The notes beneath the pieces are model-generated. The model made no database searches and was not told the origin of the DNA. It worked only from the letters and a program-made list of their open reading frames with translations. This document shows positions 57,801 to 64,000 of a stretch of DNA of 64,000 bases, piece after piece; within the stretch, counting starts at the first letter, position 1, and each line of letters begins with the position of its first letter. Source of the stretch: Psychrobacter sp. UBA3483 (lineage in GTDB: Bacteria > Pseudomonadota > Gammaproteobacteria > Pseudomonadales > Moraxellaceae); the NCBI RefSeq assembly GCF_002377905.1, contig NZ_DFQS01000056.1, forward strand, positions 1-64,000, read 5' to 3'. Made by a program: the position numbers and the translations under genes.

Positions 57801-59225
57801 CTAATTGGCCATTTGTACTTTATGTTGCTTACGAATGCTGGAACCATCTTTACAGCTGATGGTGATACCTGTGAATCCAAACAGTATCGTAAGCAGGAGT
57901 GATAAATAACAGAAAAAGGCATAAGGCAAATATTCAAGCACAGGCACGCCTAATGCTTGACTGATAAACACACCGCACACGCTCCACGGTACTAATGGAT
58001 TGATAACCGTACCCGCATCTTCGATGGTACGCGATAGGTTTTTAGGGTGTAAATTCAAACGCTCAAAGGTCGGACGAAATGCAGTTCCTGATAATAAAAT
58101 ACTCAAATACTGCTCACCAATCAGCACGTTAATGCTTAAAGCCGCCAGCGCCGCGGCAAAAATAGCACGGCCTGAGCTCGTTAGCATATGTCTAATACCT
58201 AACAATAATGCTGGCAATATGCCCAATGCACGTAATAAACCGCCCAAACTTAACGCCAATATCACAATAGTCTGGGTAAAGAACATGCTTTGCATACCAC
58301 CACGTGAAATCATACCTGCCACTTCGCCCAGCTCTAGATTTTCGGCAGGCGTATAACCGGCAAACAGATAGCCGCCCATCTGTCCAATACTTGGCGTACT
58401 GTGCAGATAAGTAAGCACTAAAGCGGTCGCAATCGTACAAATGATAGTATAGATGGCATTGACTCGGCATAACGCTAACACCACCAACACGATAAATGGC
58501 AACACGGCATAACCATGGACTAAGCCGCTATCGACCAATTGTGATTGCAATAAGGTCACTTGACCCAAATCGCCGGTACCTGTCTGGCCAGAGAAATACC
58601 AAAATAGCCCAGCCGTAATGAGCCAAGCCGGTACCGTGGTATACATCATATTGCGGATATGCTCAAACAAATCGATACCGACGACAGAAGATGCAAGCGT
58701 ACAAGTATCTGACAAAGGCGACATCTTATCGGCAAAAAAAGCGCCCGAAACCACCGCACCAGCAGCAATAGCAACGTTGGCATCAAAGGCATTACTCATA
58801 CCAATAAAGGCCACACCAAGTGTCGCGGCTGTGGTCAAACTACTACCTAGAGCGACGCCAATAATAGAAGTCAGAACAAAAGCAGAAATATAATAATACT
58901 GCGGTGAGATGAGATCAAAACCATAATACATAATGGTAGGAATAGCGCCCGACATCATCAGCGCGGCGACCAGCAAACCAATAAAAAATAATAAATAAAT
59001 AGCACCGATACCACTGACAACGCCCGACGACATCTGCTCTTGCATCTTCTCAAAGCTTAGACCTTTATACATACCAAGGCCTAATAAAACAACGATTGCA
59101 AGCATCAATGACAGATGCGGTACCCAGCCAAAGCCGATCATGGTCACACCCATAATCGCGATGACAACGCTGGCAATAATAAAAGCTACCTTAGGAGATA
59201 GCTCGGTAAGTACTTGTGGAGGCAT
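57801..59225 (-). CDS. nhaC: NhaC-family Na+/H+ antiporter
   Basis: The 474-residue product has about 11-12 membrane helices. Signature segments are GAVVSGAFFADKMSPLSDT and TTAATLGVAFIGM, with NVLIGEQYLSILLSG and DAGTVINPLVPWSVCG in the second half, all typical of NhaC. It exchanges Na+ for H+ at the inner membrane and may help salt and pH balance in a marine or cold-adapted bacterium. AAGGA lies 7 bases before the ATG. Confidence 0.93.
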   Translation of the reverse strand: MPPQVLTELSPKVAFIIASVVIAIMGVTMIGFGWVPHLSLMLAIVVLLGLGMYKGLSFEKMQEQMSSGVVSGIGAIYLLFFIGLLVAALMMSGAIPTIMYYGFDLISPQYYYISAFVLTSIIGVALGSSLTTAATLGVAFIGMSNAFDANVAIAAGAVVSGAFFADKMSPLSDTCTLASSVVGIDLFEHIRNMMYTTVPAWLITAGLFWYFSGQTGTGDLGQVTLLQSQLVDSGLVHGYAVLPFIVLVVLALCRVNAIYTIICTIATALVLTYLHSTPSIGQMGGYLFAGYTPAENLELGEVAGMISRGGMQSMFFTQTIVILALSLGGLLRALGILPALLLGIRHMLTSSGRAIFAAALAALSINVLIGEQYLSILLSGTAFRPTFERLNLHPKNLSRTIEDAGTVINPLVPWSVCGVFISQALGVPVLEYLPYAFFCYLSLLLTILFGFTGITISCKDGSSIRKQHKVQMAN

Positions 59226-59321
59226 AACACATCCTTATGGTGCCATCATATATATTCTGGCGTTAGGGTTGGTTTTGGGTGGGACAATTTTAATGAGTTG
59301 CAATGATTATTGCCAGTCTCA

Positions 59322-59663
59322 TCACTTACCCATTAGGCTATCGGTTTTGGCTGCCATGATAAAATCGTTGCGATGCAGACCTTTAATGCTATGTGACCAC
59401 CAAGTGACGGTCACTTTGCCCCACTCTACCAAAATACCCGGATGATGCCCTTCTGCTTCCGCAATGTCGGCCAGCTCATTAGCAAATGCCATCGCTGTGA
59501 CGAAATTTTTGAATTTATATTGACGCTGTAGTTGCTTAATGCCATCGACTTCGATGAGCGACCAATCAGGAATTTGTGTTAATAGCTCGCGTGCTTCTGT
59601 GTCATCGACGGTTGGTGCGCCGATACGGCAGGCTTCACAGCTGGCTTGTGATAATGTCGTCAT
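59322..59663 (-). CDS. phhB: Pterin-4a-carbinolamine dehydratase
   Basis: A 113-residue full-length PhhB/PCD. EGHHPGILVEWGKVTVTWWSH...GLHRND carries the active-site His cluster. It recycles the tetrahydrobiopterin-type cofactor made in phenylalanine hydroxylation. It is downstream of phhA on the same strand. AAAGGA precedes the ATG. Confidence 0.95.
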   Translation of the reverse strand: MTTLSQASCEACRIGAPTVDDTEARELLTQIPDWSLIEVDGIKQLQRQYKFKNFVTAMAFANELADIAEAEGHHPGILVEWGKVTVTWWSHSIKGLHRNDFIMAAKTDSLMGK

Positions 59664-59797
59664 GATAATGTCCTTTTAAGTTAACTATTATTTTTTTAAT
59701 ACTGTTAGGTTTAATACCGTTACGTCCGTGTTAATACTGTTTTTACAGCAGCATGCTTTACTACATTTTTATTTTAACCATGCATTTTTTTAATTTA

Positions 59798-60751
59798 TTA
59801 AGAGCTTTTTGGCGCATAAGTTGGTTCAAACAAGCCAAGCGACATCGCTTGTTTGACCATGCCCATGATGTCGCTATCGACGATATCGAACAGCGTATCC
59901 AAATCATCAATGACATAATAAATCGGCTGAATATGATCAATGCGATAAGGCGTACGCAGTACATCCAGTAAATCAAATGTGCGGTGTTCTGGTTGATTTT
60001 GCGGTTGGTGATGCTTAGAGTGATGCTGATTTCCAGACTGATATCGTTTATCGCTACCATTAAGCGCATAAATCGTTTCAGAAGGCGAGCTTAAAATACC
60101 GCCGCCATAGATACGACGATTGTCAGGGTGAGTACCTACCAAACCAAACTCGATGGTAAACCAATAAAGCCGTGCTAAAAACCACCTTTCTTCTTTACTG
60201 GCATTCAAACCCAGCTTGCCATACGTCTCATTAAAAGCGGCAAACGCAGGATGGGTCAGCAGCGGACAATGGCCAACGATTTCATGGAAAATATCAGGCT
60301 CTTCAATATAATCCATGTCTTCGAATCGGCGGATAAAGGTCGCTACCGGAAAGCGTTTATTTGCTAAGAGTTTAAAAAACTTGCCAAAGCTAATAAGTGC
60401 AGGAACGGCAGCAGTTTGCCAGCCAGTTGTTGCTTGCAGGATTTGGTCAATGTCATTTAATTGCGGGATATGCGTCAATGGCAGGTTTAGCTTTTCTAAG
60501 CCTTCTAGATAGGCAGAGCAAGCTCGATTGGGTATTTGCTTGGCTTGACGTGTAAGCAGCGCCTGCCACATGGCATTTTCATCGGCGCTATAATCAATAT
60601 GACCCTGACCGTCTGGCTGATGCGAGAGGTAAGGCTGCTTTTTAGCAGGTGAATCAGTATGGCTAGAAGCATCAGCGCCGAGAGCATTAGAAGTAATAGT
60701 CTTAGCACTAAGGGCTTGATGGATAGAATGTTGAGCTTGTAGGCGTTCCAT
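59798..60751 (-). CDS. phhA: Phenylalanine 4-monooxygenase
   Basis: A 317-residue product. Iron ligands are visible as FHEIVGHCPLL (two His) and WFTIEFGL (Glu). RRFEDMDYIEEPD precedes them and the RTPYRIDHIQPIYYVI region lies near the end. It turns phenylalanine into tyrosine. The first 65 residues are a poorly conserved Ser/Ala/Gln-rich extension not present in shorter bacterial PhhA. Confidence 0.95.
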   Translation of the reverse strand: MERLQAQHSIHQALSAKTITSNALGADASSHTDSPAKKQPYLSHQPDGQGHIDYSADENAMWQALLTRQAKQIPNRACSAYLEGLEKLNLPLTHIPQLNDIDQILQATTGWQTAAVPALISFGKFFKLLANKRFPVATFIRRFEDMDYIEEPDIFHEIVGHCPLLTHPAFAAFNETYGKLGLNASKEERWFLARLYWFTIEFGLVGTHPDNRRIYGGGILSSPSETIYALNGSDKRYQSGNQHHSKHHQPQNQPEHRTFDLLDVLRTPYRIDHIQPIYYVIDDLDTLFDIVDSDIMGMVKQAMSLGLFEPTYAPKSS

Positions 60752-60918
60752 GCCTGTGTTCCTTTTATTAGCGTTAGTACAGTCGCTTGTCGCCAGTAAC
60801 TCTCAAGTATTGTGGATTTACCATCGCAAGCGGTACTTTGCCGATTAAGGACAAGACAAATTCCTTTTGTCCTGCCCATTTATCATATTTAGCGTATCTA
60901 TAAGTGATTAAGCTAAAA

Positions 60919-62031
60919 CTATGGCGTTGCCGTGTCTAGCTGACCAATCGTGCCGCGACGGACTTGGTCACGCTCGATTGATTCAAACAGAGCTTTAAAG
61001 TTACCTTCACCAAAGCCTTCTTCGTAATCGCCTTTACGTTGGATAAATTCAAAAAACACTGGGCTACCAAGGATGGTTTCAGAGAAAATCTGTAACAATA
61101 AGCGTGGCGTACCGCCTTCTGTGGTACCGTCTAACAAGATACCGCGCATTTGTAGCTCAGCGACATTCTCGCCGTGGTTTGGTAGGCGTTCATCCAGCAT
61201 TTTATAATAGGTTTCATTTGGCGCTGTCATCAGCGGGATACCCATGTCTCTTAATTTGTCGATGCTAGACAACAAATCATCACTCAATAGTGCGATATGC
61301 TGAATACCTTCGCCATTAAATTGCATCAAGTACTCTTCAATTTGCCCGCCGCCCTGCTTTGATTCTTCGTTTAATGGAATACGGATTTTGCCATCAGGCG
61401 CAGTCATTGCTTTACTGGTCAGACCGGTGTACTCACCGGTGATATCGAAATAGCGGATTTCGCGGAAGTTAAAGATACGCTCGTAGAAGTCGGCCCAATA
61501 TGCCATGCGACCACGGTAGACATTATGAGTTAAATGATCGATAACCTTGAAGCCAAAGCCTTTTGGATGCTTGTCGACGCCCGGTAGGTATTCAAAATCG
61601 ATATCATAAATAGAGTTGCCATCGCTAAAGCGGTCAATGAGATAAATAAGCGAGCCGCCGATACCTTTAATCGCTGGCAAGCGCAGCTCCATGACCCCTG
61701 TTGGCACGTCTACTGGCTCAGCGCCATTCTCGATGGCAAGATCATATGCTTGCTGCGCATTTTTTACCCGAAAGCCCATGCTACAAGCGCCGGCGCCATG
61801 CTCACCTAAAAAATAGCTGCCATGGCTTTTTGGCTCACGGTTCAAAATAAGGTTGATGTCTCCTTGGCGAAACAAGGCGACATCTTTTGAGCGGTGATTG
61901 GCAATATGAGTAAAGCCAAGGTTGCGAAATAGCGTTTCGACAAGCTCAGGCTCAGGTGAGACAAACTCAACGAAATCAAATCCTTGCAAGCCCATTGGGT
62001 TATCAAATAAATCTGCCTTTAACTCTGACAT
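60919..62031 (-). CDS. hpd: 4-hydroxyphenylpyruvate dioxygenase
   Basis: The 370-residue product has the two-domain HPPD fold with Fe(II) ligands His166 (IDHLTHNVY), His245 (GIQHIALL) and Glu328 (FFEFIQRKGD). C-terminal GFGEGNFKALFESIERDQ is family-typical. It makes homogentisate from 4-hydroxyphenylpyruvate. The ATG at 62031 follows AAGGA at 8 bases; the frame is open 24 codons further. It is divergent from the LysR gene. Confidence 0.95.
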   Translation of the reverse strand: MSELKADLFDNPMGLQGFDFVEFVSPEPELVETLFRNLGFTHIANHRSKDVALFRQGDINLILNREPKSHGSYFLGEHGAGACSMGFRVKNAQQAYDLAIENGAEPVDVPTGVMELRLPAIKGIGGSLIYLIDRFSDGNSIYDIDFEYLPGVDKHPKGFGFKVIDHLTHNVYRGRMAYWADFYERIFNFREIRYFDITGEYTGLTSKAMTAPDGKIRIPLNEESKQGGGQIEEYLMQFNGEGIQHIALLSDDLLSSIDKLRDMGIPLMTAPNETYYKMLDERLPNHGENVAELQMRGILLDGTTEGGTPRLLLQIFSETILGSPVFFEFIQRKGDYEEGFGEGNFKALFESIERDQVRRGTIGQLDTATP

Positions 62032-62185
62032 TGTCATCATCCTTAATTTCAATTGGTGGTATAAATCACTAAAAATTAGCAAAAAATAAGTTTCATCAAT
62101 CATTCCTATTGACGTGTGATTTATATTAGATTAGCTTAATTTATAAGACTAATCGTTTTTTTTGATTTATTTATCAGGTTTGCTT

Positions 62186-63115
62186 ATGAATATCAGTATT
62201 CGCCAATTGAGCGCTTTTGTCAGTGTTGCCGACAATGGCAGTTTTACCCGTGCCAGCGAGCAGATGCATTTGACCCAATCTGCCGTCAGTGGTTTGATTA
62301 AAGAGTTGGAGTCCAGCCTTGGTATCGTGCTATTTGACCGCACCACCCGCCAGCTATCTTTATCCGTCGTTGGTTATAATTTATTACCACAAGCGCGGCG
62401 TATCTTAAATGAGATGCAGCTATTTGAAAATGAAGCCAGTAGCTTGACAAGTTTGGCGCAAGGTGAAGTCCGACTTGCGGTGTCGCAATTTGCTGCCTCT
62501 TCAATGCCAGCCGTTATTGCTCAATTTGCTAAAGCATATCCAGATATCAGCGTGTCTTTACTTGATTGCTCAGCAGAAAATGTTTTAGAACATATTCAAA
62601 ACATCGAGGTAGATTTGGGCGTCGGTACTGAGCGTGGCTTTACGGAGTCTGAGGATGACATCAGCGCCGATTTGTTATATCAGCTGCCGTTTTGTGTGGT
62701 AATGCCAGATAACCATGCGCTGGCGCAAAAAACAGAAGTCATTTGGCAGGATTTAATAGACACACCGCTTATTACTTTACAAGGACCATTTATCGAGCAA
62801 GTCACTGCTGAGCTTGATGAGGAAATCGCCAGTCATATTCAGCAGGCGCGCTATAAAGTCAACTTTATGTCCACCGCCCTTGAGATGTCCCGCCAAGGTT
62901 TTGGCATTACCTTGTGCTTGCCTTATATGCCAGAGGTGATAGATTGGGTAAGTGCCAATGGTTTGCAAATGCGTCCGTTGGCACAGCCGGTTAAAATGCG
63001 CCGATTCTTTATTTATCAACGCTCGTCACGCGCTTTGTCACCCGCCAGCATTGCTTTTAAGCAATTTTTGCAAACTTACTTTGCTAGCCACTTTGACGAT
63101 TTGCAGCGGGTTTAA
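62186..63115 (+). CDS. LysR-family transcriptional regulator
   Basis: A 309-residue product. The winged helix starts ISIRQLSAFVSVADNGSFTRA and continues LTQSAVSGLIKELE and LFDRTTRQLSLS; a periplasmic-binding-like effector domain follows. Its position between hpd and the aminotransferase suggests that it controls aromatic amino-acid breakdown, with an aromatic keto acid or amino acid as possible effector (inference). The AGG-spaced ATG at 62186 is preferred. Confidence 0.9.
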   Translation: MNISIRQLSAFVSVADNGSFTRASEQMHLTQSAVSGLIKELESSLGIVLFDRTTRQLSLSVVGYNLLPQARRILNEMQLFENEASSLTSLAQGEVRLAVSQFAASSMPAVIAQFAKAYPDISVSLLDCSAENVLEHIQNIEVDLGVGTERGFTESEDDISADLLYQLPFCVVMPDNHALAQKTEVIWQDLIDTPLITLQGPFIEQVTAELDEEIASHIQQARYKVNFMSTALEMSRQGFGITLCLPYMPEVIDWVSANGLQMRPLAQPVKMRRFFIYQRSSRALSPASIAFKQFLQTYFASHFDDLQRV

Positions 63116-63292
63116 TGGCAATCAAAGCACTTATTATTTCAGTTTGGCAAAGGCTAAAATCTGTCCAAAAACTTGCTAATAAACAAAAAAATGCGTTAAT
63201 TAATCAGTATCGCTGAATCTAACATTGAGTTAATCGCCAAACTGGTTTATGCTTTTTAACGCCTTAACTCATCTCCCTTGTAAGGAAAAAAA

Positions 63293-64000
63293 ATGTTTGA
63301 ACGTATCGATTATTATGCCGGTGACCCGATTTTAGGATTGATGGACAAATTTGCCGCTGACACCAATCCAGATAAAGTCAATTTGGGCGTTGGGGTTTAT
63401 TATGATGAGGATGGCAAATTGCCTGTCCTTGAGTGTGTCAAAACGGCTGAAGAGCGCATTGCCGACCCTATCTCTCCTCGTCCGTACTTGCCAATGTCAG
63501 GCTTACCAGGACACCGTAAAGGTTGCCAAGAACTACTGTTTGGTAAAGACGCGCAAATCTTACAAGACGGTTTGGTTGCCACCATCGCCACTATCGGCGG
63601 TTCTGGTGCGTTAAAAGTCGGCGCAGAGTTTATCCATGACTGGTTCCCTCAATCTAAGTGCTACGTCAGCGACCCAACGTGGGGCAATCACATTGCTATC
63701 TTTGAAGGCTCGGACGTCGAAGTCGGTAAATATCCGTACTACGACAAAGCAACCAGCAGTGTTAAGTTTGATGAAATGATTGCATTTTTTGAAACTTTGA
63801 ACAAAAACGATGTCGTCTTGCTGCACCCTTGCTGCCATAACCCGACCGGTATGGATTTGACTCGTGAACAGTGGGATACCACGCTAACTGTCATTAAAGC
63901 GCGTGAATTGATTCCATTTATGGACATCGCTTACCAAGGCTTTGGCGAAGATATGGACAGCGACGCTTACGCTATCCGTAAAGCAGTCGAGATGGGCCTA
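63293..64000 (+). CDS. Aromatic/aspartate aminotransferase (partial)
   Basis: The first 236 residues are present; the window edge cuts the gene in frame. MFERIDYYAGDPILGLMDKF, VNLGVGVYYDEDGKLPVL, GGSGALKVGAEF, SDPTWGNH and HPCCHNPTGMDLT match class I AspC/TyrB-type enzymes; the PLP Lys lies beyond the edge. Next to phhA/hpd it likely turns tyrosine into 4-hydroxyphenylpyruvate. TAAGGA sits 6 bases before the ATG. Confidence 0.92.
   Translation, partial: MFERIDYYAGDPILGLMDKFAADTNPDKVNLGVGVYYDEDGKLPVLECVKTAEERIADPISPRPYLPMSGLPGHRKGCQELLFGKDAQILQDGLVATIATIGGSGALKVGAEFIHDWFPQSKCYVSDPTWGNHIAIFEGSDVEVGKYPYYDKATSSVKFDEMIAFFETLNKNDVVLLHPCCHNPTGMDLTREQWDTTLTVIKARELIPFMDIAYQGFGEDMDSDAYAIRKAVEMGL

Overview
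The window looks like chromosome of a Moraxellaceae gammaproteobacterium, most likely Psychrobacter. That is an inference from overall protein resemblance and moderate-to-low GC; no 16S rRNA gene is present. It holds ordinary host genes on both sides of one complete P22-like prophage, plus one insertion sequence with a defective transposase.

Left host region (1-20083). It opens with an AT-rich glycosyltransferase/TPR gene and an IS982-family element with intact ends and a 7-bp target duplication. Next come ridA and a D-amino-acid dehydrogenase gene, a UvrD/Rep-type helicase, ychF, dgt and a FabR-like TetR regulator. The type II secretion minor pseudopilin operon gspH-I-J-K follows on the minus strand, and the assembly ATPase gspE lies about 2 kb away beyond a second TetR regulator and tatD. 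trmO, fpr and tRNA-Leu(CAA) end the region.

Prophage (about 20068-56794). It sits at the 3' end of tRNA-Leu, bounded by a 16-bp direct repeat. From the left: a tyrosine integrase (+), then a long minus-strand block. Read in the direction of transcription (right to left), that block runs cro, small early genes, an O-like initiator with internal iterons, a P-like loader, a DnaB-like helicase, an accessory nuclease/ninB/Q-like block, terS, terL, portal, scaffold, P22-type coat, gp4- and gp10-like head completion genes, ejection proteins with a virion lysozyme, tail/fibre-like genes, holin and endolysin. A LexA-type CI repressor (+) faces cro. Pseudo-palindromic 17-bp operators of form TTAAACA-NNN-TGTTTAA lie on both sides of cI, so one repressor can silence both the leftward replication/late transcript and a rightward operon. 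The rightward operon carries a Sak4-like recombinase, a RecB/Cas4-like nuclease, an HNH nuclease and an AlpA-like excisionase. All head, packaging, lysis, replication and integration functions are recognisable, so the phage may be inducible. The caveats are unusual residues in the integrase and in the Sak4 P-loop.

Right host region (56795-64000). An acidic protein of unknown function and an NhaC antiporter precede a phenylalanine/tyrosine catabolic cluster: phhB, phhA and hpd on the minus strand, then a divergent LysR regulator and an aromatic aminotransferase cut by the window edge.

The most interesting structures are: the iteron array embedded in the phage initiator gene; a perfect phage-operator match in the host dgt-fabR gap; long out-of-frame gene overlaps inside the prophage; an exported paralogue of the N-terminus of an ejection protein; a 25-residue repeat protein in the tail region; a perfect EF-hand loop in a head-region protein; and a tryptophan-rich micro-ORF coupled to cI.
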